The notes below the pieces were generated by a model. That model was not told the DNA's origin, made no database searches, and saw nothing but the letters and a program-made list of their open reading frames with translations. A stretch of 64,000 bases of DNA, from assembly GCA_017444825.1 (NCBI GenBank), contig JAFSVU010000008.1, positions 1 through 64,000 on the forward strand. Direction: 5' to 3'. A program made the translations under genes and the position numbers. This document shows, piece by piece, positions 34,008 through 43,521 of the stretch. Positions within the stretch are counted from its first letter, which is position 1. Each line of letters starts with the position of its first letter. This stretch comes from Clostridia bacterium. GTDB taxonomy: Bacteria; Bacillota; Clostridia; UBA1212.

Positions 34008-34928
34008 ATGAAGAAATTTTTTAAGACCTTACTGAGATATATTTACATCACTTTTGCGGCGGTCCTTCTGGCGCTGGCCACATACATTCTCATCATACCG
34101 AACGATTTTGCTCCGTCCGGCATCAGCGGCATATGCGTCATGGTCCAGTACCTTTTCGGGTTCTCCGTTGGTTATTTAAACATAATAATCAACCTTCCCC
34201 TCTGCCTGATAGCGTTTTTCATGGGCTTCAGGCGTTTTGCCGTCCGCTCCTACTACTTCTGCATCACATATTCGGTGTTTTACATAATAATCCAGAACAT
34301 CGATCCGGTATTTCTTCAGTACAACGCCAATGGCCAGGACACCATGCTCCCGGTCCTCATTGCCGGCGTTACGTCAGGCCTTGTCACCGTTCTCTGCTAC
34401 GAAAACCTGGGTTCCCAATGCGGCACTGACGTAATATCCAAGATACTGTCCGAGAAAAAGCCGGAATTCAACTTCTTCTGGGCCAGCTTCTTTATAAACA
34501 GCGCCGTCGCGGTAATCTCACTTTTCGTGTATTCATACAAGGACGGAGTGTTCAGCTGGAACAACCTGGACTATAAACCCGTGGCCCTTTGCGTTCTGTT
34601 CTGCCTCGCAGACTCACTCGTGGCTGACGTTATATGGCGCAACGGCAGGGAGGCCTCCCAGTTTGTCATAATCACACCCACGCCGGACGAGATCATTGAA
34701 GCCATTACGAGAGTCACCCACCACACGGGCACCTTTATCGAAGGCAAAGGCATGTACACCGGCGAGAAAAAGAGCGTCCTGATATTCGTCGTAAATAAAT
34801 TCCAGGTCGCCCATATCAGGCGTCTTCTGAGACATTATCCCGATACTTTCTCGTACGTCACCACCGTTAACGAAACGGTCGGGGATTTTGATTCCAGGAA
34901 GAAGCCCTACAAAGAAGTCAAGAAATAG
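34008..34928 (+). CDS. YitT family membrane protein with DUF2179 domain
   Basis: 306 residues. The N-terminal part has about five membrane helices with the family motif IPNDFAPSGISGICVMVQY and GFSVGYLNIIINLPL. The C-terminal cytoplasmic DUF2179 domain (about residues 225-295) carries THHTGTFIEGKGMYTGEKKS. The family's transport role is not established. The stop at 34926-34928 is one base before the ATG of the next gene, so the two are likely co-transcribed and coupled, an odd pairing of a membrane protein with a secreted phosphoesterase. Confidence 0.9.
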   Translation: MKKFFKTLLRYIYITFAAVLLALATYILIIPNDFAPSGISGICVMVQYLFGFSVGYLNIIINLPLCLIAFFMGFRRFAVRSYYFCITYSVFYIIIQNIDPVFLQYNANGQDTMLPVLIAGVTSGLVTVLCYENLGSQCGTDVISKILSEKKPEFNFFWASFFINSAVAVISLFVYSYKDGVFSWNNLDYKPVALCVLFCLADSLVADVIWRNGREASQFVIITPTPDEIIEAITRVTHHTGTFIEGKGMYTGEKKSVLIFVVNKFQVAHIRRLLRHYPDTFSYVTTVNETVGDFDSRKKPYKEVKK

Positions 34929-34929
34929 C

Positions 34930-37900
34930 ATGAAAAGAGCGTTAACGCTTTTATGTATATTTGTCATTCTGACAGGTGTCGCAGGAATATTCTGCGTAGC
35001 CGGTTCCGCCGACGCGGAGATATGCGAGATCACCCTCGGCGATTTCACATTGGCGGGTGTTGGCGCAAGAGGTCTTTACGATTCGCGGGCCATGCTGAGC
35101 CAGCGGACAGTCATTGCAGTGCCTTACGTCGGCACGTCTTTAAGGATCTCGATAAACAGGGGTTATCAGGTCAGGATACACAGCGGGAGTCCATACGGAA
35201 AAATGACTGAAGCTTCGGACTGGTTCGGAAGTGCCGACCGGGACGTGGCTGTTTCCTATACTCTGCCGGAAAAATCAATATACATGAGAGCGTCCATAAA
35301 GCGCGCCGACGGCCGGGACATTGACATTGGCGAGTACGAAAGTGCCGGGCTTCGGATATCCTATGAGTGCAAAACCAATATCATAACCGCCAATGAGGAT
35401 GTGGCGAAGATCCTGACTGAGACCGATGACCCGGTAATAATTCACATATCCGATATACACGGCGACGTGATAAGGGCGGAGCGGGCAGCAGCCTTTGCGG
35501 ATCACGTCAACGCAGCAGCTGTTTTGGCCTCAGGCGACCTTACCGTATACAACCGTTCGGACTGGGGAAGCGCCCTCTTCGACGCGATGGATAAATACCC
35601 GGACAACATTTTTATGTACACTCTGGGAAATCACGACGCCATCAACGCTCCCGCGGACAATTACGGCGCTGTGATGGACGACGCATATTACAAAAACAAC
35701 CCTTACACGCCTGAAGGTGTGACGTATTACTACCGGGACCTTGACGATGAGATGCTGAGGATCATATCCGTGAACCAGCAGGAAGGCGCCAGGACAGCCA
35801 GAACGGGAGGGACCTGCTTCAGCCAGGCCCAGATCGACTGGCTTGTGGAGACACTGAAAACCACTCCCGAAGGCTTCGGAGTGCTTCTCATGTATCATTC
35901 CCCCGAGATATCCATGTATAACAAGTATGACCCGGATTACATGGAATTCTTCCAGCTTGAAAACCGCTACGACCAGCCTACCAACGTGGATTCCGGGTAC
36001 AGCGGAACCATACTTACGGACATTGTCGACGCCTTTATACTCCGGACGAAATTCACCGCAACCTACAGCGAAAGAAGAGGCGAATCCCCGGTAAAAGTCA
36101 ATGCTGATTTTACGGATGTGGCTGACGGAGTGGAGTTTATAGCCCACCTCACGGGCCATTACCACGCAGATACGGTCACTTATCTTCCCGGCGGCTGCAG
36201 CAAGCAGCTTATGCTTGGTGGTCCCTGCACTGTTGCGGCATACGGCGACATCGTCGGAAATCCCTGCCTTGCGGACTACAGCGACGCGGACAGGCACGGT
36301 GACGTGAAGGCCCACGACGACTTCAATGCCTATATCATCGACAGGAAAACCAAAACCATAAGAGTACTTAAGATCGGCGCGGACAGGGCCTTAAACGGTG
36401 AGAGCCGTTCCGACATGACCATCCCGTACACAGTTCCCTTTGAGGAAGGCGAATATCCTTTTAGCACCGAGAGCAAGGTTCAGTTAGACCTTGACGATGT
36501 AAACTGGGTAAACTACGGGACGAACCGGTACGGTCCGGACCCTTCATCGGACAAAGACGTCAGATGGTCCCAAGGCAGGATATTCGAGGTTCCCTACGAC
36601 GGCGCGGTTTTGTACGTTAAGATCAACGCCCCATATGAGCTTAGCATCCGCTCGGGCAGCTCCGTAACGGCCATGACAACGGAATACTCGTGGCTTAACA
36701 ACAAACCAATGTCAGACACTGCCTCAGACAGGGGCTTTGTATATAAACTGCCAAAGGGACACAAGTTTTTCTGCATTTCCGTCGCCAATATCACCAGGGA
36801 TTCAAGACAAAAGCAGCAGGTCACCGAGCATGACATGAATCTCCTCGACCTCGGTGCCGCGGGTGTAGAGCTGTGGTACGAGCCGGAGCCTTCCTTAAGC
36901 GAGCCCTATCTTTTCAGCACCAACAGCAAAATCAGGATCGATATGGAGGGCCTTGAATGGCTTAACTACGGAATCCAGACTGAAGGCCTCACGCCTTTAA
37001 ACCTTCCCGGTAAACGTATCTCACCGGGCATGATATTCGACGTGCCCTATGACGGTGCGATCCTCTACGTTAAGGTCAATTCTCCCTACGAGGTATGCAT
37101 AAGGACCGGCCCCGCCGCTGACAGGCTTACCAACAACAGATACTGGTTCAACAACAAATGCCTTTCTTCCGGGGACTATTATTACGGCTACGCTTACAAG
37201 GTCCCTTCGGGCCACACCAAATTCGCCATCACTGTCGCCAATATGCCCCGCACCGCCTACGGAAACGTGGAGTCCTGGAACAGGACCATCTCCCTTGATG
37301 AGCTTGATGCCTGCGGAGTCGAGATCTGGTACGAGCCCTGCGGCCACAGCTTTAATCAGGGAACCTGCTCGATCTGCGGACTTTACGAGCCTCCCTTTAA
37401 ACTTATTGAAGAGCCCCCGGACGTTTCGGCAGCCATTGGCGATAGCATAAAAGTTTCGGTAAAGGCCGAAGGAAATGACCTTCTATATCATTGGTTTTTC
37501 AAAAACAAGGACGGCGATAAATTCATCGAATCGGACTGCACCGTTGATAGCTATGAGTGCGTCATGAACTCATTCTGTGACGGTCGTGAGATATATTGCG
37601 TCATAAGCTCGCCATATGGCTACGATGATATCAAAACAGACACCGTCACCATCACGGCCATACACCCCTCCTTCAAGATCACAAAGGAGCCCGAAAGCGT
37701 CATAGCAAATATCGGAGATCAGGTCACGGTATCCGTCACCGCCGAAGGAGAGGGGCTGAGATATATATGGTACGAAAAGGATGCCGGCGAGGATGAGTTC
37801 AGAAGATCTGATGCAAAGACCAGAAAATACCGTCTTAAGATGGAAGAGGAATGCAACGGGCGTGAGGTCTACTGCGTGATAACCGATAAAAACGGTGACG

Positions 37901-38382
37901 AGCTGACCACCTCCCCTGCTACGATAAGCAGGCCCGGAATACCGGTCTCAATACTCTACAAGTCACCTGACGTTTTGGTCAGTGCCTTAGACAGCTTCAC
38001 TTTGACTGTTGAGGCAGTTGGCGACGGACTCACGTACGAGTGGTATTACCAAAGCGCTGACGAAAACAGGATAAAAAAAGCGCCATCAAGATCGCCAATT
38101 CTTACAGGCGTCCTGCCCTACGGAATTGCGTCCAGGGAGTATTGCTGTGTGGTAACTGATATGTTCGGAAACCACAAGGTCACGGGAATAATAAAAGTGA
38201 GTCAGAACTTCACCCCGCTCAAGAATGTCGAGGCTGTTTATTATAAATATTATCTTTGGTTTGCGGCAGGACCGGGTTCAGCCCATGTCGGCAACTACGA
38301 CTTTAATGGTGGCTTCAAACCCCATGTACTTTGCTGTTATGGTAGTCTCGCCAATTGCCTTGGGCTTTATCTCCCCGTTTGA
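34930..38382 (+). CDS. Large secreted modular metallophosphoesterase
   Basis: 1150 residues from ATG 34930, one base after the yitT stop. Signal peptide (LTLLCIFVILTGVAGIFC). A beta module comes first (about 35-145), then a calcineurin-like phosphoesterase (about 150-520) with intact metal motifs IHISDIHGD, LASGDL, LGNHD, MYHSPE and LTGHYHAD. Two more copies of the first module follow (FEVPYDGAVLYVKINAPYEL and FDVPYDGAILYVKVNSPYEV). Next is a knuckle CGHSFNQGTCSICG, then three Ig-like repeats of about 95 residues (SVTAEGEGLRYIWYEKD). The last 30 residues (YYKYYLWFAAGPG...) look atypical, and the gene overlaps the convergent SLH gene by 105 bases, so the native C-terminus may have been lost. 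The substrate is unknown. Confidence 0.8.
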   Translation: MKRALTLLCIFVILTGVAGIFCVAGSADAEICEITLGDFTLAGVGARGLYDSRAMLSQRTVIAVPYVGTSLRISINRGYQVRIHSGSPYGKMTEASDWFGSADRDVAVSYTLPEKSIYMRASIKRADGRDIDIGEYESAGLRISYECKTNIITANEDVAKILTETDDPVIIHISDIHGDVIRAERAAAFADHVNAAAVLASGDLTVYNRSDWGSALFDAMDKYPDNIFMYTLGNHDAINAPADNYGAVMDDAYYKNNPYTPEGVTYYYRDLDDEMLRIISVNQQEGARTARTGGTCFSQAQIDWLVETLKTTPEGFGVLLMYHSPEISMYNKYDPDYMEFFQLENRYDQPTNVDSGYSGTILTDIVDAFILRTKFTATYSERRGESPVKVNADFTDVADGVEFIAHLTGHYHADTVTYLPGGCSKQLMLGGPCTVAAYGDIVGNPCLADYSDADRHGDVKAHDDFNAYIIDRKTKTIRVLKIGADRALNGESRSDMTIPYTVPFEEGEYPFSTESKVQLDLDDVNWVNYGTNRYGPDPSSDKDVRWSQGRIFEVPYDGAVLYVKINAPYELSIRSGSSVTAMTTEYSWLNNKPMSDTASDRGFVYKLPKGHKFFCISVANITRDSRQKQQVTEHDMNLLDLGAAGVELWYEPEPSLSEPYLFSTNSKIRIDMEGLEWLNYGIQTEGLTPLNLPGKRISPGMIFDVPYDGAILYVKVNSPYEVCIRTGPAADRLTNNRYWFNNKCLSSGDYYYGYAYKVPSGHTKFAITVANMPRTAYGNVESWNRTISLDELDACGVEIWYEPCGHSFNQGTCSICGLYEPPFKLIEEPPDVSAAIGDSIKVSVKAEGNDLLYHWFFKNKDGDKFIESDCTVDSYECVMNSFCDGREIYCVISSPYGYDDIKTDTVTITAIHPSFKITKEPESVIANIGDQVTVSVTAEGEGLRYIWYEKDAGEDEFRRSDAKTRKYRLKMEEECNGREVYCVITDKNGDELTTSPATISRPGIPVSILYKSPDVLVSALDSFTLTVEAVGDGLTYEWYYQSADENRIKKAPSRSPILTGVLPYGIASREYCCVVTDMFGNHKVTGIIKVSQNFTPLKNVEAVYYKYYLWFAAGPGSAHVGNYDFNGGFKPHVLCCYGSLANCLGLYLPV

Positions 38383-40698
38383 CGAGACCGTAATAATGCT
38401 TTTGTCCCAGCCTGAAAGCTCGACCTTCTGGCTCCACTTAGCAAGGGCCGACGGATAATCTTTAGAATTTGCGTCGGTGATGCTGGATTTATTGCCCCAA
38501 AGCATCAGATATTCGTTTCGTGCGCTCCTTGCGATAAACGCCGGCTGCTTTCGCTCGCTCTTGAGGTAGAAAGTCACAGTCTCGACCTCCGGGTAAAACT
38601 CCACCGGGGCGAAATTGTCGAGGTACGCCGGGACGACCGCCAGCTCACACATCAGGTCATTGTATTTGATATAAAGTCTCTCAACGCTGTCTGACAAAAG
38701 CTTTACGGAATGCTTCTTTGTGTCAACACTGAGCTTCGTTTCATCGTAAAAATACTCAAGCTTCTTGTAATCGTTTGCGGTAAAGCTGTATTTATCGCCG
38801 GAATTATTCAGCGCCGTGATCGTAAACGTGCAGGACTTGGTCTTGTTCGTTACACTGACGTTCCTCGAGCCGGAATACTCAGCTCTGATCTGAACGATAT
38901 CAGGCGAGTGATCCTTGTCCACATTGTTTTTACCGTTTGACTTGCTCTTGATAACGTTCCCGGTATTGGCGTAGTTTTCAATACCCACAAAAACGATCGG
39001 AGTAAGCCTCGTTGGCCAGTTTGCCCAGGCGAAACCCTCGGGCTGGTAGGAATAACCAATGTACTGCTGAGTGTTGAATATGTCGATATGCCCCGTCGGA
39101 TCGCCGGTGATACCCATGTTGTGGATATGGGTCTGGATCATTGAGGACTTTTCCGAGTGGCTTAACACCGACTCCTCGCGGAAGAACAGGCCGTCGAACG
39201 AAGTCATTATATGAACGTAGCACTGGTCGGTGAAGCGGGACGCCGTCGCGACGGAGAGGAAGCAGTTGTAGGCATCAACAAACTTTACGTCGCAGCTGTC
39301 CTCGGCACTGTCGTGCTTGTACATGATGCCCCGGTACTTCATGGTGGCGGGCCAGTTGGGGTCGTTCGCATCGGCGGTGTATACCTTTGTATAGTCGCCG
39401 GAATTGTCGTTGCAGGAGCAGTATATGTACAGAGTGTCGCCAACGACCACAGACGAGCCTTCGCCAGAGCCCCATTTCCCCTTGGGCCCATCGTATGTGA
39501 CTATCGGCTTCGGGTCACCGTAGCCCCAGCCGGAGCCTGTCCACTTTTCGACAAACGCGCCCTGAGGGGTCTTGCTTCTTGCCACAAAGAGGTTATTGTC
39601 GAGGCCGTCGTGCCAAAGGATCGTTGTGTAGGTGGCGTAATAGTATTCTCCGATCTTAATAACGCCGGGGTCGCAGGACCAGTTCCAGTCCTCGGCAGAA
39701 GAAGTAGGCCTTACTGCGCCGGTGTCCTGTGTCCAGGTGATGCCTCCGTCATAAGAGCGTCTGTACTTGCCCCAGTCGACCTCGCCGCTGACACCGGAGT
39801 TTGACGCAAGCCAGGCGTCAATGGTGCCGTCCTCATTGATTATCATCGAAGGTCCGTACCTGTAGCCTCCGCCGGGGTAGATATCCCAGCCTGCATTGGC
39901 GCATTTGAATATTGCCTGGCTTTCCGGCACTTTGTTTTTGATGTAGGCGGTCTCCAATACGTAATTATCGCCTCTGGGAACCGTGTACAGCTCGCCGTCC
40001 TTTTTGATGCACTGTACTATCTTCATCTGCATCGCATTGGAAACGACCTGGGCATATTCCGCATAAGTAACCGTTTCACTGTTCTTCTTTGCAAGGTCGA
40101 TATAGTTCGAAAGTCCCGTCTCGGCAGCAAGCTTTACAACGCCAAATGAGTCCGCATATTTCCGGTAGCCAAGGGCATAGAGCGTTCCGCGGAGCACCTC
40201 ACCGTAAGTAATCGGATCATCGGGCTTAAAAGAGCCTTCAACGGGACGGAACATGTACCCCTGGTTCACGGCGATCTCCGCATGCACCATCTCATCGGAA
40301 AAAGCGGCCATGTCATTATAGTCATTGGCGCAGATATAGTATTTTTGCTGAGCCGCAAAGCCGGTCCAATAGATCACGTCGTATGCAAATTCTTTTCTGG
40401 TGACATTGGCGTTTGGGTCTGCGGATGTATTCTTGATAAGCTTGTCGCCTGAGAGCCTCGTAAGTATTGCAGCACCGTTCCCGTCATCGGGAAGAGGGTT
40501 TGCTGACGTATTCATGCCCGTAAGATCCCCGTCGGGTATGTAATCCAAAGGCGCCTCTGTGGGCTCAGGAACCGGTGTTGAAGCGTCCGGAGTCTCTGTT
40601 TCCTTTTCCTGTCCGGGGTTTGCAGGTGTACAGCCGCCAATGCATGCCACGAGCATTATCACCGCAAGCGCCAATGTGATCATCGATCTGAATTTCAT
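38278..40698 (-). CDS. SLH-domain lipoprotein with beta-propeller and Ig-like end
   Basis: 806 residues from ATG 40698 (AGGAGATATACC upstream); a longer frame would place 52 odd residues before a clear signal peptide. MITLALAVIMLVACIGGC has a LVAC lipobox, so it is probably a lipoprotein. A Thr/Pro/Glu spacer leads to S-layer-homology-like repeats (about 85-230: KPDDPITYGEVLRGTLYALG, YADSFGVVKLAAETG). Then comes a five-bladed-propeller-like region (about 260-560) with YGPSMIINEDGTIDAW, RRSYDGGITWTQDTG (Asp-box-like) and DPGVIKIGEYYYATYT, resembling GH43 or sialidase folds. The C-terminus has a Big-type Ig fold (ISSNGEIKPKAIGETTITAK). Catalytic residues were not assigned. It has its own promoter with a palindrome in the spacer. 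Confidence 0.72.
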   Translation of the reverse strand: MKFRSMITLALAVIMLVACIGGCTPANPGQEKETETPDASTPVPEPTEAPLDYIPDGDLTGMNTSANPLPDDGNGAAILTRLSGDKLIKNTSADPNANVTRKEFAYDVIYWTGFAAQQKYYICANDYNDMAAFSDEMVHAEIAVNQGYMFRPVEGSFKPDDPITYGEVLRGTLYALGYRKYADSFGVVKLAAETGLSNYIDLAKKNSETVTYAEYAQVVSNAMQMKIVQCIKKDGELYTVPRGDNYVLETAYIKNKVPESQAIFKCANAGWDIYPGGGYRYGPSMIINEDGTIDAWLASNSGVSGEVDWGKYRRSYDGGITWTQDTGAVRPTSSAEDWNWSCDPGVIKIGEYYYATYTTILWHDGLDNNLFVARSKTPQGAFVEKWTGSGWGYGDPKPIVTYDGPKGKWGSGEGSSVVVGDTLYIYCSCNDNSGDYTKVYTADANDPNWPATMKYRGIMYKHDSAEDSCDVKFVDAYNCFLSVATASRFTDQCYVHIMTSFDGLFFREESVLSHSEKSSMIQTHIHNMGITGDPTGHIDIFNTQQYIGYSYQPEGFAWANWPTRLTPIVFVGIENYANTGNVIKSKSNGKNNVDKDHSPDIVQIRAEYSGSRNVSVTNKTKSCTFTITALNNSGDKYSFTANDYKKLEYFYDETKLSVDTKKHSVKLLSDSVERLYIKYNDLMCELAVVPAYLDNFAPVEFYPEVETVTFYLKSERKQPAFIARSARNEYLMLWGNKSSITDANSKDYPSALAKWSQKVELSGWDKSIITVSSNGEIKPKAIGETTITAKYMGFEATIKVVVADMG

Positions 40699-40770
40699 TC
40701 CGGTATATCTCCTTCCAGCCCTGAAAACATCCGGGAAGTATAAGCGGATGTCATATTTTTGTTTAATATA

Positions 40771-40800
40771 ATTATACCCGTTTTTTACGGGCAAAAACAA
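40771..40800 (-). promoter_or_regulatory. Promoter of the SLH lipoprotein gene with spacer palindrome
   Basis: Minus strand: TTGTTT (40800-40795), 18 bases, TATAAT (40776-40771). The spacer contains CCCGTAAAAAACGGG (40791-40777), a palindrome directly abutting the -10 box and well placed for a repressor. Confidence 0.6.
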
Positions 40801-40842
40801 TAGGCTTAATTCAGGCGTGAACAGGTTGATTTCTAAAAACAA

Positions 40843-40885
40843 AAAAGCACACATCTATTCTTTTGCGGAAATAATGTGTGCTTTT
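40843..40885. terminator. Terminator of the scaffold - GGGtGRT operon
   Basis: AAAAGCACACAT (40843-40854) pairs perfectly with ATGTGTGCTTTT (40874-40885) over 12 bp. A- and T-runs on both sides allow use on both strands. Confidence 0.85.
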
Positions 40886-40936
40886 GCTTTTTAACGAGTC
40901 CGGGCCTTGATCTGATTCAGGGCCCTTCCCTATGTC

Positions 40937-41938
40937 TTATTTCTTCATCGCTTCCTCAACTGCGACTGCGCATGCAACTGTCATACCTACCATGGGGTTG
41001 TTGCCTGCACCGATGAGACCCATCATTTCAACGTGAGCCGGAACGGATGAGGAACCTGCGAACTGAGCGTCTGAGTGCATTCTGCCCATGGTGTCGGTCA
41101 TACCGTAAGAGGACGGGCCTGCAGCCATGTTGTCGGGGTGGAGGGTTCTACCTGTGCCGCCGCCTGATGCAACGGAGAAGTATTTAACGCCGTTCTCAAC
41201 GCACCATTTCTTGTACGTTCCTGCAACGGGGTGCTGGAATCTGGTGGGATTTGTGGAGTTTCCGGTGATGGAAACGCCGACATTCTCCATCTTCATGATC
41301 GCAACGCCCTCGGGAACGTTATCTGCGCCATAGCATCTTACATCGGCTCTGGGACCCTTGGAGTAAGGAGTCTCCTTAACGACCGTAACAGTCTCAGTGT
41401 AGGGATCAAAAGCAGTCTGAACGTATGTGAAACCGTTGATCCTGGAGATGATCATGGCGGCGTCCTTGCCAAGGCCGTTCAAAATAACTCTCAGAGGTTT
41501 AACTCTTACTTTGTTTGCGTTAAGAGCGATCTTGATGGCGCCCTCTGCAGCTGCGAAAGACTCATGGCCCGCGAGGAAGCAGAAGCACTCTGTCTCTTCG
41601 GAGAGGAGCATCTTACCGAGGTTTCCGTGGCCCAGACCGACCTTTCTGTTCTCTGCGACAGATCCGGGAATGCAGAAGGACTGGAGGCCTTCGCCGATAG
41701 CCGCCGCGGCGTCCGCAGCTTTAACGCAGCCTTTTTTGATGGCGATAGCTGAGCCCACAGTGTAAGCCCATACAGCGTTCTCAAAGCAGATAGGCTGGGT
41801 GGATCTTACGATATTATCGCAGTCGATTCCTTTTGCAAGAGTGATCTCTTTGCACTCGTCAATGGAGTTGATGCCGTACTTTTTAAGCGTTTCGAGAATT
41901 TTAGCTTCTCTTCTCTCATAACCTTCAAAATTTGCCAT
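40937..41938 (-). CDS. GGGtGRT protein
   Basis: 333 residues from ATG 41938 (AAAGGAG upstream). It is named after the conserved motif, visible as YFSVASGGGTGRTLHPDN. Other conserved stretches are STQPICFENAVWAYTVGSAI, GLGHGNLGKMLLSEETECFC and MGLIGAGNNPMVGMTVACAV. Several cysteines (ECFCF, RCYG, WCVENG) could bind metal. The family's reaction is unknown. It is regularly encoded next to a NifU-like scaffold, as here (17-base gap), which points to Fe-S or other metal-cofactor chemistry. The operon ends in a strong terminator. Confidence 0.88.
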   Translation of the reverse strand: MANFEGYERREAKILETLKKYGINSIDECKEITLAKGIDCDNIVRSTQPICFENAVWAYTVGSAIAIKKGCVKAADAAAAIGEGLQSFCIPGSVAENRKVGLGHGNLGKMLLSEETECFCFLAGHESFAAAEGAIKIALNANKVRVKPLRVILNGLGKDAAMIISRINGFTYVQTAFDPYTETVTVVKETPYSKGPRADVRCYGADNVPEGVAIMKMENVGVSITGNSTNPTRFQHPVAGTYKKWCVENGVKYFSVASGGGTGRTLHPDNMAAGPSSYGMTDTMGRMHSDAQFAGSSSVPAHVEMMGLIGAGNNPMVGMTVACAVAVEEAMKK

Positions 41939-41955
41939 AGCTTTCACTCCTTTCA

Positions 41956-42657
41956 TCACTCTTTACGAGGGTCAATGTACTTGACTGCCTCTGCGAAACG
42001 TCCGTATGTGCCTTTTGCCTTTTCATAGGCCTCATTCGGTTCCATTCCCTTCTTGATGAAATCGGTCATCTTTCCGAGCGAAACGAACTCATAACCAATG
42101 ACCTGATCATCTTCGTCAAGAGCCATTCTGGTGCAGTAGCCCTCAGTCATTTCCAGGTAGCGGACGCCCTTGGCTTTTGTTCCGTACATCGTGCCGACCA
42201 TGGAGCGCTGACCCTTGCCAAGGTCCTCCATGCCTGCGCCGATCACGAGGCCGCCTTCAGAGAAAGCAGACTGTGTTCTTCCGTAAACTATCTGAAGGAA
42301 AAGCTCGCGCATAGCTGTGTTGATGGCGTCGCATACGAGGTCTGTGTTTAGAGCCTCAAGTATCGTTTTTCCGGGGAGTATCTCAGCCGCCATAGCCGCG
42401 GAGTGGGTCATACCCGAGCAGCCGATGGTCTCTACGAGAGCTTCCTCGATAACGCCCTTTTTTACGTTGAGGGAAAGTTTGCACGCACCCTGCTGAGGAG
42501 CGCACCAGCCCACACCGTGTGTGTAGCCGGAAATATCGCCGATCTGTTTAGCCTGGATCCACTTGCCTTCCTCAGGAAGCGGCGCCGGTCCGTGATCGGG
42601 ACCTTTGGCTACGCAGCACATAGCTTCGACATCCTTTGAATAAACGATTTCACTCAT
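41956..42657 (-). CDS. NifU/IscU-like Fe-S scaffold of the GGGtGRT pair
   Basis: 233 residues from ATG 42657 (AAAGGAGATATTC upstream); the longer frame adds 21 residues without family likeness. VETIGCSGMTHSAAMAAEIL resembles the cysteine loop of IscU/NifU scaffolds, and further cysteines are at EAMCC, VGWCAPQQGACK and LVCDAIN. These could hold an assembling Fe-S cluster. It is larger than IscU (about 130 residues). It has its own promoter and is co-transcribed with the GGGtGRT gene, its usual partner. Function beyond cluster handling is not known. Confidence 0.85.
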   Translation of the reverse strand: MSEIVYSKDVEAMCCVAKGPDHGPAPLPEEGKWIQAKQIGDISGYTHGVGWCAPQQGACKLSLNVKKGVIEEALVETIGCSGMTHSAAMAAEILPGKTILEALNTDLVCDAINTAMRELFLQIVYGRTQSAFSEGGLVIGAGMEDLGKGQRSMVGTMYGTKAKGVRYLEMTEGYCTRMALDEDDQVIGYEFVSLGKMTDFIKKGMEPNEAYEKAKGTYGRFAEAVKYIDPRKE

Positions 42658-42705
42658 ATTTGAATATCTCCTTTGCATATTGCGCATGTCTTCGCGCAAT
42701 CGTTT

Positions 42706-42734
42706 ATTATAATAAAACACGCGGATACGTTCAA
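42706..42734 (-). promoter_or_regulatory. Promoter of the scaffold - GGGtGRT operon
   Basis: Minus strand: TTGAAC (42734-42729), 17 bases, TATAAT (42711-42706). GCGC palindromes lie in the leader (TGCGCGAAGACATGCGCA). Confidence 0.7.
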
Positions 42735-42789
42735 TCCTTTTTAACCAATGAACCTAATTTTGCGTATTTTTTAAGCCACTTTAAAACAA

Positions 42790-43521
42790 TCACTCAAGAA
42801 TGTTGCTGGTGATGTAGTCAACGCCCATATCTTTCAAAAGCCCGGCGTCAATGACATTGTCGCATGTCCATGCATTCACCTCGACTCCGCCCTCCTTGAA
42901 TTTCGCCATATATTCGGGATGCGACAGGAGCGTAGGGTAATGAATGTCTATGTCGATATGATTCTTGATCAAAACGCCAATGGTCTCATCCGAAAGCTCA
43001 CCGCAAAGAAACTGAAGCTTTTGCATCTCCGGGAGAATCCTTCTTAACGCCAGAAGATTTTCCAGGTGGAAGGAAATAAAGATGATGCTTTTAAGATAGT
43101 CTCTCTTCTCGATTATAGTCACCATATCCTTCAGTTCCTGCTCCTTGAAAGGAGTTTTTATCTCGAGTACGCCAATTTTACCGTACCTTTTGCATATCTT
43201 CACGTAATCGTCAAGTTCAGGGATTCTGATATCGTTTCTTACAGCACCGTCCTCACGGTCCTTAAGTCTGATCTTTCTTAACTCCTTAAGATCTGTCTTT
43301 TCTATCTCAACGTCGATCTCAGCGACCCGGCCCGTCATACTGTCGTGCATGATCACAAACCCGCCATCGGAAGTTACGTGCACATCAGTCTCGATGCCAA
43401 AATACGACCTGTTGCCGGCAGCCACAAATGCAAGCGCGGTGTTCTCGGTCTCTATGCCCGAAACGCCTCTGTGGGCTACCATTTTTACGTTACCCTTGTC
43501 AAACTTAATTGTGTCAAACAA
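42790..43521 (-). CDS. Glycerophosphodiester phosphodiesterase
   Basis: 243 residues of the GDPD TIM-barrel family, which hydrolyses glycerophosphodiesters to glycerol 3-phosphate and an alcohol. MVAHRGVSGIETENTALAF carries the catalytic His-Arg and Glu; FGIETDVHVTSDGGFVIMHD supplies the metal-binding Glu-Asp and second His; IGVLEIKTP and VEVNAWTCDN complete the site. There is no signal peptide. The start is a TTG at 43521, behind AGAGG that forms part of a heptad-type repeat; ATG 43482 is possible but would cut off the first strand. Confidence 0.88.
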   Translation of the reverse strand: MFDTIKFDKGNVKMVAHRGVSGIETENTALAFVAAGNRSYFGIETDVHVTSDGGFVIMHDSMTGRVAEIDVEIEKTDLKELRKIRLKDREDGAVRNDIRIPELDDYVKICKRYGKIGVLEIKTPFKEQELKDMVTIIEKRDYLKSIIFISFHLENLLALRRILPEMQKLQFLCGELSDETIGVLIKNHIDIDIHYPTLLSHPEYMAKFKEGGVEVNAWTCDNVIDAGLLKDMGVDYITSNILE

